64,000 nucleotides of DNA, from contig JAFEAF010000010.1 of NCBI GenBank assembly GCA_018266555.1, positions 169,889 to 233,888 of the forward strand, read 5' to 3'. Below, piece by piece: positions 34,444 through 43,630 of the stretch; within the stretch, counting starts at the first letter, position 1, and each line of letters begins with the position of its first letter. The notes beneath the pieces are model-generated. The model made no database searches, was not told the DNA's origin, and was given only the letters and a program-made list of their open reading frames with translations. This DNA is from Bacteroidota bacterium (GTDB lineage: Bacteria; Bacteroidota; Bacteroidia; Chitinophagales; Chitinophagaceae). A program made the translations under genes and the position numbers.

Positions 34444-37443
34444 ATGAAAAAGCCATCCTTCTCCAGAAAAGATCTGATGTGTATATCATTTCTTCTTGTT
34501 TCAAAAATTGTTTTTGCTCAAGCTCCTGCCAATGATAATTGTGCTAATGCTATAACCCTGTCAACGGATTCTGTTTGCACTGCAGGCGTAAACAGCCTTA
34601 CCGGCCAAACATTAACGAATGCCACTGCAGACGGCGGTAGCATTACTACTTCATGTACGGCTGTCAATTCGCAGGATGTATGGTATAAGTTTACCGCACA
34701 AAGCCTGAGGCCTACAGTTACGCTTAGTAATCTCGGTTCAAGTTGGGGCAACCGTTTAAAAATACAAATGTTGTCAGGCAGTTGTGGTTCCTTTACAGAA
34801 GTTGCATGCGGGAACAACACAACTCCTTTAGCTACATTTAGCGTTACTCCAGGAGCTGATCTTACATTAGGAAATACGTATTATATTAGAATACATAAAA
34901 ATAATTTAACAGCTCCCACCGGAAGTAATTGGGGATTTGATATTTGTTTAACCGGTACCACCATGGGCCGAATGCATGAAGTGTGGCAAAGACAGGTTTT
35001 ATCAAGCGCCACATTAAACACACCATGGGAAGTAACTTATGGACCGGATAATTATTTATGGGTAACTGAATCCAAAGGATATAAAGCCTACAGAATTGAT
35101 CCGAATACCGGTGCCAGTACCACGATACTTGATATCAGCAATGGCTCAGCTACTAGCGAACTTACTTCGGGAGAACATACTACTTTCAATTGCCAGTTTA
35201 CTTCAGCTCAAAATCCCTGGCCGCAGGGAGGTTTTGCCGGCTTAGCCATACATCCTCAATTTAATTCCGGCAAGCCCTATGTATATATTTCTTATGTATT
35301 GAAATATAATGGTGGTTCAAGCGGCCCCGGTTATTTTTTTACTAATGCTTTAGTCAGGTTCACCTACGATGGGGTTTCCGGAAAATTAAAAAACCCGGTA
35401 ATGATGTGTGATACATTACCTGGCAGCAGCGATCATAACTCCCAGAGGTTAATCATTGCTCCTGTGGGCGGTACCGATTATTTATTTTATCCGCAGGGAG
35501 ATATGGGAGCGGGACAATTATCAAATAATTTAAGAACAAATAAAGCGCAGGATATGTCTTCTTATGAAGGTAAGATACTTCGTTTCAACCTCGAACCTGA
35601 TGGGGATGCAGGTGCCTATGATAAATGGATTCCTGATGACAATCCTTATAACGGTGGCTCGGAAAGCGCAATTTGGTGTACCGGCATTCGGAATAACCAG
35701 GGATTTGCTTATGATACAACCTTAGGAATTTTATATGGATCTTCACATGGCCCATACAGCGATGACGAAATAAATATTATTGAAAGAGGTAAAAACTATG
35801 GGCATCCTTATGTTATCGGCTATGCAGCAGATGGAAATTATAACGGTTCAAGTGCAGGTACTCCTAATTACGGCCCTTCTACTCTTGCCGTTATTAGTAA
35901 TGAGGTGACGGCAGCAGCAGCCATTCCAAATTATAAAGACCCTTTATTCTGTGGTTATGCACCGATCAGGGATACTGTAAATAAAATCTGGACTACCAAT
36001 CCGACAAACAAGACCTGGCCTTCCGAAGCCTGGTCGGGAATGGATATTTATAAAAATACACTCATACCAGGATGGAAAAATTCTTTGCTGGTTTGTGGTT
36101 TGAAATGGGGAAGAGTATTGCGATTGAAACTGGGACCCACTGGCACTACTATTGTCCCGACTAACGGAGCTGATACAGTTGCTTATTTTCAAGGAAGAAA
36201 TCGTTATAGGGATCTTGCCATTGATCCAAACGGCAGGTCATTATATATAAGTAATGAAGGAACTAGTGCCACAGGCCCCGGAGGAATTTCAGTACCTGCT
36301 ACAGTTCCAAACTGTAACAACTGTATAATCAAATATACATTTCTTGGATATGCCCCAGATGCATCTGGAAAAAGCACCATCCCCGATGCGATTGATGTGA
36401 CTGCGGGAACAGCAAACAGTTGTATTGCCGGAACAACGATAACTATTGATAATACAAATAATAATCTTTGGGTACCTATCACCGGCCCCGATGGAAATAT
36501 CATGGCGGAAATTTATCCCAATGGAAATAACCTCGGCATGGTTACTTCATCTTTTTATACTAATTCAGGAGCCATACGGGTAAAAAGCAGTGTTCATTAT
36601 CTTGACAGAAATATTACCATTACACCTCAAACTCAACCATCAAGCACAGTGAAAATCAGGTTGTATATTTCAAAGGCAGAATTTGATGCCCTTGATGCGG
36701 ATCCGCTAGGTGGTGTGAATGCAATAACAGATTTGAAAATTATTAAGAATAGTGATCCATGCGGGTCTTCCATTGCTTCCAGTACTGCTTTAATAAATCC
36801 TACAGTTGCCGAAGCTCATGGCACCAATGGATATGTGTTGCAGGGAGATATAAATTCATTCTCTACATTTTATTTCAGCAGTTCCAATGTGATATTACCG
36901 GTGCGTCTGATTACGTTTACCGGAACCTTGCAGGATAATGTAGCATTATTGAAATGGGTTACCACCAATGAAGTCAATGTATCACATTTTGAAGTAGAAA
37001 GAAGCATCAATGGCGTGGATTTTACAAAAATCAGTTCTGAAACAGCAGTGGGGAATAATGATAGTAAAAACAATTACTCCTATACAGATTATGATGCAGC
37101 TAACCAGGGTTGCTCCGTTGTGTATTATCGTTTGAAAATTGTAGACGACAATGGAACGGCATCTTATAGCCAGATCTTATCTTTAACCATACCTGCGTCT
37201 AATACTTTTACTGTAAGGCCTAACCCGGTGAAACAAACTTTGTATGTACATGGGAAAAAGGATTTCGCTAAACCAATTCAGGTAGAACTGTACGATCTTA
37301 GCGGTAAAATTTTATTATCAAATTTGGAATTTAAAAACGATTTCTCTATTGATGTTACATCTTTGAAAACAGGAGTTTACATTTTAAAGCTGAATAACGG
37401 GTACGATGTGGAACAGCAGGTTTATAAAGTGATCAAACAATAA
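34444..37443 (+). CDS. Secreted PQQ-type glucose/sorbosone dehydrogenase with type IX sorting domain
   Basis: 999 residues. The signal peptide ends at ~VFAQAPAND. Residues ~27-175 are one copy of the DVWYKF module found three times in the divergent neighbour. A six-bladed soluble PQQ sugar-dehydrogenase domain follows (~180-630): TPWEVTYGPDNYLWVTE, GFAGLAIHPQFNSGKPYVY, SDHNSQRLIIAP (possible catalytic histidine), GKILRFNLEPDGDAG, GIRNNQGFAYDTT and ERGKNYGHPYVIGY. The tail (~915-999) is a type IX sorting domain (TFTVRPNPVKQTLYVHG). It probably oxidises sugars at the cell surface. Substrate and true PQQ use are inferred from family only. Confidence 0.85.
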   Translation: MKKPSFSRKDLMCISFLLVSKIVFAQAPANDNCANAITLSTDSVCTAGVNSLTGQTLTNATADGGSITTSCTAVNSQDVWYKFTAQSLRPTVTLSNLGSSWGNRLKIQMLSGSCGSFTEVACGNNTTPLATFSVTPGADLTLGNTYYIRIHKNNLTAPTGSNWGFDICLTGTTMGRMHEVWQRQVLSSATLNTPWEVTYGPDNYLWVTESKGYKAYRIDPNTGASTTILDISNGSATSELTSGEHTTFNCQFTSAQNPWPQGGFAGLAIHPQFNSGKPYVYISYVLKYNGGSSGPGYFFTNALVRFTYDGVSGKLKNPVMMCDTLPGSSDHNSQRLIIAPVGGTDYLFYPQGDMGAGQLSNNLRTNKAQDMSSYEGKILRFNLEPDGDAGAYDKWIPDDNPYNGGSESAIWCTGIRNNQGFAYDTTLGILYGSSHGPYSDDEINIIERGKNYGHPYVIGYAADGNYNGSSAGTPNYGPSTLAVISNEVTAAAAIPNYKDPLFCGYAPIRDTVNKIWTTNPTNKTWPSEAWSGMDIYKNTLIPGWKNSLLVCGLKWGRVLRLKLGPTGTTIVPTNGADTVAYFQGRNRYRDLAIDPNGRSLYISNEGTSATGPGGISVPATVPNCNNCIIKYTFLGYAPDASGKSTIPDAIDVTAGTANSCIAGTTITIDNTNNNLWVPITGPDGNIMAEIYPNGNNLGMVTSSFYTNSGAIRVKSSVHYLDRNITITPQTQPSSTVKIRLYISKAEFDALDADPLGGVNAITDLKIIKNSDPCGSSIASSTALINPTVAEAHGTNGYVLQGDINSFSTFYFSSSNVILPVRLITFTGTLQDNVALLKWVTTNEVNVSHFEVERSINGVDFTKISSETAVGNNDSKNNYSYTDYDAANQGCSVVYYRLKIVDDNGTASYSQILSLTIPASNTFTVRPNPVKQTLYVHGKKDFAKPIQVELYDLSGKILLSNLEFKNDFSIDVTSLKTGVYILKLNNGYDVEQQVYKVIKQ

Positions 37444-37471
37444 GAACCCACTTTTTGAGAGAGCTATAAAT

Positions 37472-37528
37472 GACAAAGCCCTGGCATTTGCCGGGGCATT
37501 TGTTTTAGGATTTTGACTCAAGGTTTAT
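37472..37528 (+). terminator. Terminator with long repeat, copy 1
   Basis: Begins GACAAAGCCCTGGC, then TTGCCGGGGC and ATTTGTTTTAGG, closing with CTCAAGGTTTAT. The GCCCTGGC/GCCGGGGC arms form a hairpin followed by a T-rich run, 29 bp after the dehydrogenase stop. It is nearly identical over its whole length to 37671-37727. Confidence 0.65.
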
Positions 37529-37670
37529 ATACCTGGGTTATATTTTATTCTTTTCCGGCCAATCTTATTTTATTAGAAAGGAGAAAGAAATTTTTTATTC
37601 AGCATATAAAAACCGGCGCCTTTACTTTCATTTAAAATAAACTAGAATGCTAAACAAGTAAACTCTAAAA

Positions 37671-37727
37671 GACAAAGCCCCGACACTTGCCGGGGCATTT
37701 GTTTTAGGGTTATGGCTCAAGGTTTAT
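37671..37727 (+). repeat. Terminator-like long repeat, copy 2
   Basis: Begins GACAAAGCCCCGAC, with TTGCCGGGGCATTTGTTTTA and the CTCAAGGTTTAT end, 199 bp downstream of copy 1 in the same orientation. The hairpin arms GCCCCG/CGGGGC are better paired than in copy 1. Its end contains the stop codon of the small minus-strand gene, so that gene's last codons abut the repeat. Confidence 0.6.
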
Positions 37728-37984
37728 TCGTAATTTTTATACCATTCTTCTCCGGTAGGCTCCGTTTCTTTTTTAGTGGTATCCTTTTTTTCTGATTCTG
37801 GCTTTGCATCCCTTTGTTTATAGGGGTTTAGCATGGGCGAAACCCGGACACGACTCATGGATCTTGTTTTGCCTGTGAGCAACGCTTTTAAAAAGGGAGA
37901 TTTTTCTTCTTCGGATGACGACTGGAGAATAGCTTTTAGTGGATAGGCCGAAAAATACAAGGCCGAGCCGGAAGTTATTTTCAT
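37724..37984 (-). CDS. Small hypothetical protein, C-terminal charged
   Basis: 86 residues from ATG 37984; an upstream in-frame ATG at 38056 would give 110. The N-terminal half has SALYFSAYPLKAIL and SPFLKALLTGKTRSMSRVRVSP. The C-terminal third is highly charged (KPESEKKDTTKKETEPTGEEWY) and probably disordered. I do not recognise the family. There is no signal peptide or membrane segment. It is convergent with the dehydrogenase gene, and its stop lies in the second long repeat. The coding call rests on length and codon appearance only. Confidence 0.45.
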   Translation of the reverse strand: MKITSGSALYFSAYPLKAILQSSSEEEKSPFLKALLTGKTRSMSRVRVSPMLNPYKQRDAKPESEKKDTTKKETEPTGEEWYKNYE

Positions 37985-38129
37985 AGATTTTTTGTTTTTA
38001 AAAGGACGGATTTGATTTGCGACATTGAAAGTAGAAGAAAAGAAACTGTTCTGCAAGCAGGAGCGATTAAAAAAAGTTTGACGCTACGCTTTTTACTAAA
38101 ATTACTTAGGAGATATACGATATCATCGG

Positions 38130-39530
38130 TCAATCAGTTTTTCCTACCATATTCGTCGGGTTCACCCATTCATCAAATTGTTCTGGCGTAACATATCTTA
38201 ATTTCACCGCCATCTCTTTTAAAGTGGTTCCTTCTTTATGCGCTTTCTGTGCAATCTCAGCTGCTTTATAATATCCGATTTTTGTATTAAGGGCTGTAAC
38301 AAGCATTAATGAATTGTCCACATGTTTTTTAATATTCGCTTCTATAGGTTCTAAGCCCACCGCACATTTATCATTGAAAGAAACGCAACCATCGCCAATT
38401 AGCCTGGCACTATGCAGAAAATTATAAATCATTACCGGTTTGAAAACGTTTAATTCAAAATGTCCGGTGGCGCCGCCGATATTTATAGCAACATCATTTC
38501 CCAATACCTGTGCAGCAATCATCGTTAATGCTTCACATTGCGTAGGGTTTACTTTTCCCGGCATGATGGAAGAGCCGGGTTCATTATCGGGAATATGAAT
38601 TTCGCCAATGCCGCTTCTCGGCCCGGAAGAAAGCATCCGGATATCATTGGCGATTTTCATTAGACTTACGGCAACCGTTTTCAAAGCGCCATGTGATTCT
38701 ACAATGGCATCATGTGCTGCCAATGATTCAAATTTGTTTTCTGCAGTAATGAATGGTAATCCTGTCAGCGTAGCAATATGCCTGGCTACATTCTCTGCAT
38801 AGTTTTCAGGAGTGTTGATACCTGTCCCCACCGCAGTGCCGCCTAATGCTAATTCAGAAAGATGGGTTAAAGAATTTTTAATTGCTTTCAATCCGTGATC
38901 TAATTGTGAAACGTAACCGCTAAACTCCTGGCCAACAGTTAGCGGAGTGGCATCCATGAAATGCGTTCTGCCAATCTTCACTACTTTCATAAATTCTTTA
39001 CTCTTTGCAGCTAATGTATTCCTGAGTTTTTCAATCCCGGGAATAGTTGTATTCATCAGCATCATATACGCTGCAATATGCATTGCTGTCGGAAATGTAT
39101 CGTTGCTCGACTGTGATTTGTTTACATCATCATTAGGGTGTAAAAATTTTTCTTTATCAGTCAGCTTGCCTCCTTTGATAACATGTCCTCTGTAAGCAAT
39201 CACTTCGTTTACATTCATGTTGCTTTGCGTGCCGCTGCCTGTTTGCCAGACTACCAAAGGAAAATAATCATCCAGCTTTGCTGACAGTATTTCATCACAT
39301 ACTTGTCCGATCAGATCGCTTTTTTCTTTAGATAAAACTCCGGCTTCAAAATTGGTGATGGCCGCTGCTTTTTTCAGGTAGGCAAAAGCACAAATGATCT
39401 CTTTCGGCATTTTATTAATATCCTGTGCGATTTTAAAGTTATCAATGCTTCGCTGTGTTTGTGCCCCATAATAAACATCAGCCGGAACTTTTACTTCGCC
39501 TAAAGTATCTTTCTCAATTCTGTATTCCAT
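38130..39530 (-). CDS. fumC: Fumarate hydratase class II
   Basis: Hydrates fumarate to malate in the TCA cycle. It is 466 residues, iron-independent type. It begins [20 protein letters not shown]. Signature [16 protein letters not shown] holds the flexible catalytic serine loop. [14 protein letters not shown] and [17 protein letters not shown] form the other active-site parts. ATG 39530 is used rather than the frame opening at 39575, which adds residues unlike the family. It is divergent from the glycan-degradation run, 97 bp away. Confidence 0.96.
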   Translation of the reverse strand: MEYRIEKDTLGEVKVPADVYYGAQTQRSIDNFKIAQDINKMPKEIICAFAYLKKAAAITNFEAGVLSKEKSDLIGQVCDEILSAKLDDYFPLVVWQTGSGTQSNMNVNEVIAYRGHVIKGGKLTDKEKFLHPNDDVNKSQSSNDTFPTAMHIAAYMMLMNTTIPGIEKLRNTLAAKSKEFMKVVKIGRTHFMDATPLTVGQEFSGYVSQLDHGLKAIKNSLTHLSELALGGTAVGTGINTPENYAENVARHIATLTGLPFITAENKFESLAAHDAIVESHGALKTVAVSLMKIANDIRMLSSGPRSGIGEIHIPDNEPGSSIMPGKVNPTQCEALTMIAAQVLGNDVAINIGGATGHFELNVFKPVMIYNFLHSARLIGDGCVSFNDKCAVGLEPIEANIKKHVDNSLMLVTALNTKIGYYKAAEIAQKAHKEGTTLKEMAVKLRYVTPEQFDEWVNPTNMVGKTD

Positions 39531-39627
39531 AGATAAATTTTTGCTGCACAAAGGTACACTCAAAAGAAGAATCACCTGTGTGAAAAGAGATTCATATTTT
39601 ATTTAATTTCGGTCAGAATATATTTTT

Positions 39628-41445
39628 ATGAAAAAACTCTTTTCCCTCTTATTCTTTTTTTCTGTCTTTGTTTCTAATGGTCAGCAACGACATCGTTTTT
39701 CATTAAGCCCCTCTGATTTTTTACTGGATGGAAAACCGTTTCAGATCATCAGCGGAGAAATGCATCCTGCCCGGATTCCGGAAGAATACTGGAAAAACCG
39801 TATTCAAATGGCAAAAGCTATGGGATGTAATACGATAGCCGTTTATGTTTTTTGGAATTACCAGGAACCACAAGAAGGCATATTTGATTTTAGATCAGGT
39901 AATCATAACATCGCAAAATTTATTCGTATATGTCAGCGGGAAGGTATGTGGGTATTACTTCGCCCCGGCCCTTATGTATGTGCTGAGTGGGATTTCGGAG
40001 GGTTGCCCTCTTACCTGTTAAAAATTCCTGATATAAAAGTGCGATGTATGGATAGCAGGTATATGAATGCTGTTACAAGATATTTTAATCGTCTTGCGAA
40101 TGAAATCAAGCCTTTATTATGTACTAATGGCGGACCAATATTAATGATGCAAATAGAAAATGAATATGGCAGTTACGGGAATGATAAAAAATATTTGCTG
40201 GAATTAAAAAATATCTGGTTGAGAAATGGCATTAATGTACCGTTTTATACTGCTGATGGCGCCACTCCGTATATGTTAGATGCCGGAAGCATTGAAGGCG
40301 CTGCAATTGGATTAGATAGCGGCAGTAGCGATGACGATTTTAACCAGGCCAAAAAGAAAAACCCCAATGTCCCTTCATTCAGCAGCGAAACTTACCCCGG
40401 TTGGCTCACACACTGGGGAGAAAAATGGGCAAGGCCGGATACCAATAGTTTAAAAAAAGAAATGGAATATTTATTACAGCATAAAAAATCATTTAATCTT
40501 TATGTGATTCATGGAGGAACCAATTTTGGATTTACCGCTGGCGCCAACTCCGGTTCATCCACACAATACCAGCCGGACATCACCAGTTATGATTACGATG
40601 CGCCCATCAATGAACAGGGACAACCGACTCCTAAATATTTTATGCTCCGAAATTTGATTTCAAAATATGCGGATTATAAAATTCCTGATCTGCCAAAGAC
40701 AATTCCAACTATTGAAATTCCATCTTTTGAAATGAAACCTATTCTTTCTTTGTGGACTTTAGTAAAATCCATAAAACCTGTTTATTCTCCTCAGCCCAAA
40801 CCTATGGAAGCATATAATCAGGGACAGGGCTTCATTTTATACCGCACCAAATTAATCGGGCATAAGAGCGGCAGGCTTACCATAACTGAACCGCATGATT
40901 ATGCATTGGTTTTTCTCAATGGAAAATTTATTGATACCATAAAAAGAGATGGCGGTAAGTGGACAGTGAATCTTCCAAAAACAGATGTGGAAAATCCGCA
41001 GCTTGATATTTTAGTGGAGGGAATGGGCCATATCAATTTCGCACAGTACATCATAGATCGAAAAGGAATAACAGACAGAGTCACTTTAAATGGAATGACA
41101 TTGATGGGTTGGGAAACATACCTGTTACCAATGGATGAAAAATTCATTCAGCAAAATGTAGCCGGTACTCAGCAAAGCTTGGTAGAAGAAAAGCCAGGAA
41201 TTTTCTTTGACGGCTATTTTGATCTTGATAAAACAGGCGATACTTATTTTGATATGAGCAACTATTCCAAAGGAGTAGTATATGTAAATGGCCACAACCT
41301 TGGCCGATATTGGAACATCGGGCCGCAACAAAGATTGTATTGCCCGGCATCGTGGTTAAAAAAAGGAAAAAATAAAGTCCTTGTTTTTGATTTGTTACAA
41401 ATGAATGCTGCAACTATTGACAGCAAAACTTCTTTAAATAATTAA
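39628..41445 (+). CDS. GH35 beta-galactosidase, secreted
   Basis: 605 residues with a signal peptide (1-~19). It releases terminal beta-galactose from glycans. The GH35 TIM barrel is clear: HPARIPEEYWKNRIQMAKAMG, NTIAVYVFWNYQEP, LRPGPYVCAEWDFGGLP. The acid/base glutamate is in MQIENEYGSYG (~180), and the nucleophile glutamate in SSETYPGWLTHWGE (~253). C-terminal jelly-roll domains end with GVVYVNGHNLGRYWNIGPQQRLYCPASWLKKG. It is the first gene of a seven-gene run, followed after 7 bp by a GH29 gene. The product is periplasmic or exported; no type IX tail is present. Confidence 0.93.
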   Translation: MKKLFSLLFFFSVFVSNGQQRHRFSLSPSDFLLDGKPFQIISGEMHPARIPEEYWKNRIQMAKAMGCNTIAVYVFWNYQEPQEGIFDFRSGNHNIAKFIRICQREGMWVLLRPGPYVCAEWDFGGLPSYLLKIPDIKVRCMDSRYMNAVTRYFNRLANEIKPLLCTNGGPILMMQIENEYGSYGNDKKYLLELKNIWLRNGINVPFYTADGATPYMLDAGSIEGAAIGLDSGSSDDDFNQAKKKNPNVPSFSSETYPGWLTHWGEKWARPDTNSLKKEMEYLLQHKKSFNLYVIHGGTNFGFTAGANSGSSTQYQPDITSYDYDAPINEQGQPTPKYFMLRNLISKYADYKIPDLPKTIPTIEIPSFEMKPILSLWTLVKSIKPVYSPQPKPMEAYNQGQGFILYRTKLIGHKSGRLTITEPHDYALVFLNGKFIDTIKRDGGKWTVNLPKTDVENPQLDILVEGMGHINFAQYIIDRKGITDRVTLNGMTLMGWETYLLPMDEKFIQQNVAGTQQSLVEEKPGIFFDGYFDLDKTGDTYFDMSNYSKGVVYVNGHNLGRYWNIGPQQRLYCPASWLKKGKNKVLVFDLLQMNAATIDSKTSLNN

Positions 41446-41452
41446 TTTAGTT

Positions 41453-43588
41453 ATGAAAAAGATTTTTTTATCAGCGATTTTTCTTTCAATCATGGGCTTG
41501 CCGAAGAATTCTTTTGCTCAAACCTATCAACCCACATGGGAATCGCTGGATTCAAGGCCGGTACCGCAATGGTTCAAAGATGGTAAATTCGGAATTTTTA
41601 TTCATTGGGGAGTGTATTCTGTTCCGGCTTATTGCACCGTTGGAAATTATGCAGAATGGTATCAAAATGGTTTGGAAAACGGAGATTCAGCAAGGATCAA
41701 ATACCAGAAAGAAAGATTCGGGAACAGAACTTACTATGACCTGGCCAGGGATTTCAAAGCAGAGTTATTTAATCCGGATGAATGGGCAAAAATTTTTGAA
41801 GAATCAGGAGCCAAATATATTGTACTTACTTCCAAGCATCATGATGGTTATTGTCTCTGGCCCAGCAAAGAAGCAAATCGTGACTGGGGATTTCCATGGA
41901 ATTCGGTGGATGTAGGTCCGAAAAGGGATTTGGTGGGAGATTTATTTAAAGCCGTTCGAAAAACTTCTGTTCATGCCGGAATGTATTATTCATTGTATGA
42001 ATGGTTCAATCCTATCTGGAAAAAAGATAAAAGTAAATACGCCATCGAACATGCCTGGCCGCAAATGAAAGACCTTATCAATACTTATAAACCCGATGTA
42101 TTTTGGACTGATGGAGATTGGGAAGCCAGTGATTCAGTTTGGAAAAGCCAGGAATTTTTAGCATGGATGTATAATGAAAGCCCGGTGAAAGATAAAGTAG
42201 TGACTTATGATCGCTGGGGCAGTGATGTTCGGTTTCATCACGGTGAGGTATTCACTCCCGAATATCAACCCAATGTGGATTTCGAAGATCATTACTGGGA
42301 AGAAAGCCGGGGCATGGGATATAGTTATGGATATAACCGTGCTGAAGATGCATGGGATTATAATTCCACGCAGTCACTCGTATTACATTTGATTGATAAA
42401 GTAAGCCGGGGTGGAAATTTTTTATTGGATATTGGCCCGGATAGTCATGGAAAAATTCCGCCCATCATGCAGGAACGTTTGTTGCAGATTGGTGAATGGA
42501 TGAAAATAAACGGCGAAGCAATTTACAATTCAGTACGATGGAAAATTCCCGCTCAATGGAGTGATGGGAAAAAAGATTATGATGCTAAAGGCGGTGATGT
42601 GATGTTGAAACTGACGGTGGATCCGGATCCAGGCTATGCGGTAAAAGAATTATTTTATACCTATAATGATAAAACAAATTCGCTCTATGCCATTTTCCCG
42701 AAATATCCTTCCAATAGAAAACTGGTAATAAAAAATATATCACTTCCTGCCGGCACAGCGATCAGCTTTTTATCAACCAAAGAAAATATTACCTGGAAAC
42801 AAGAAGGACCTAATGTTGTTGTGGATTTGCCCGGATATGATCCTAATAAAATAAAAGCGCCTTATGCCTATGTATTGAAAATTTCGAGCTATGGCGCCTT
42901 TTCCAAAAAGCCCCACATACAAGTTGATTATCCGGGTAACAGTTTAATACCGGTAATCACCCTGTCGGCAAATAATAATGAAGCGATTCATTATACAACG
43001 GATGGGAGTGAACCAACGGAATCATCAACATTATACACACAGCCTTTTACTATTGAAAAATCAAGCCTTGTTAAAGCAACATCTTTTAAAGCAGGAACTT
43101 TACCGAGTACAGTTGCCTCTGGAAATGTGACCCGGTATGAATGGATGAAAGCAACAAAAGTAAAAGGAGTGAAACCGGGAATTTTATACAGATATTTTGA
43201 GCCGGAAAAAAATATCAGCCTGGAATCTATAAAAGGTACGGCTAAAACTTCAGGTATTACGAATTCTATTTCATTAGAAAAAAAAGAACGTAATGACAAA
43301 TTTGCTTTTCTTTTTGAAGGATATATTAAAATTGCGAAAGACGGTATTTATAATTTTTTCACCAGTTCCGATGACGGCAGCAAACTTTTTATTGATAATA
43401 TAGAAACTGTCAATAATGATGGGGAACATGGCGCCGGGGAAAAAAGCGGCAGAGCAGCGTTGAAAAAAGGATTTCATAAAATAAAAGTTGTTTATTTTGA
43501 TAGCGGAGGAGGAAATTCACTCAAAGTTTTATTTCAAGCGGATGCCGGGAAAAAACAGGACATCCCGCATACGGTTTTATATCATTAG
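41453..43588 (+). CDS. GH29 alpha-L-fucosidase with chitobiase-like and PA14 domains
   Basis: 711 residues, signal peptide 1-~22. The GH29 catalytic barrel spans ~25-350: WFKDGKFGIFIHWGVYSVPAY, LTSKHHDGYCLWPS, and the nucleophile aspartate in PDVFWTDGDW. A beta domain follows. Next, near ~485-560, an IHYTTDGSEPTESSTLY segment is typical of chitobiase C-terminal-like domains. Last, a PA14 domain lies at ~580-711 (FLFEGYIKIAKDGIYNF, SSDDGSKLFIDN), which often binds glycans. It removes alpha-linked fucose. It sits between GH35 and GH95-like genes. Confidence 0.93.
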   Translation: MKKIFLSAIFLSIMGLPKNSFAQTYQPTWESLDSRPVPQWFKDGKFGIFIHWGVYSVPAYCTVGNYAEWYQNGLENGDSARIKYQKERFGNRTYYDLARDFKAELFNPDEWAKIFEESGAKYIVLTSKHHDGYCLWPSKEANRDWGFPWNSVDVGPKRDLVGDLFKAVRKTSVHAGMYYSLYEWFNPIWKKDKSKYAIEHAWPQMKDLINTYKPDVFWTDGDWEASDSVWKSQEFLAWMYNESPVKDKVVTYDRWGSDVRFHHGEVFTPEYQPNVDFEDHYWEESRGMGYSYGYNRAEDAWDYNSTQSLVLHLIDKVSRGGNFLLDIGPDSHGKIPPIMQERLLQIGEWMKINGEAIYNSVRWKIPAQWSDGKKDYDAKGGDVMLKLTVDPDPGYAVKELFYTYNDKTNSLYAIFPKYPSNRKLVIKNISLPAGTAISFLSTKENITWKQEGPNVVVDLPGYDPNKIKAPYAYVLKISSYGAFSKKPHIQVDYPGNSLIPVITLSANNNEAIHYTTDGSEPTESSTLYTQPFTIEKSSLVKATSFKAGTLPSTVASGNVTRYEWMKATKVKGVKPGILYRYFEPEKNISLESIKGTAKTSGITNSISLEKKERNDKFAFLFEGYIKIAKDGIYNFFTSSDDGSKLFIDNIETVNNDGEHGAGEKSGRAALKKGFHKIKVVYFDSGGGNSLKVLFQADAGKKQDIPHTVLYH

Positions 43589-43630
43589 ATCAGCATATTG
43601 TAAAAATACACCTGCTAAGATCAATATTCA

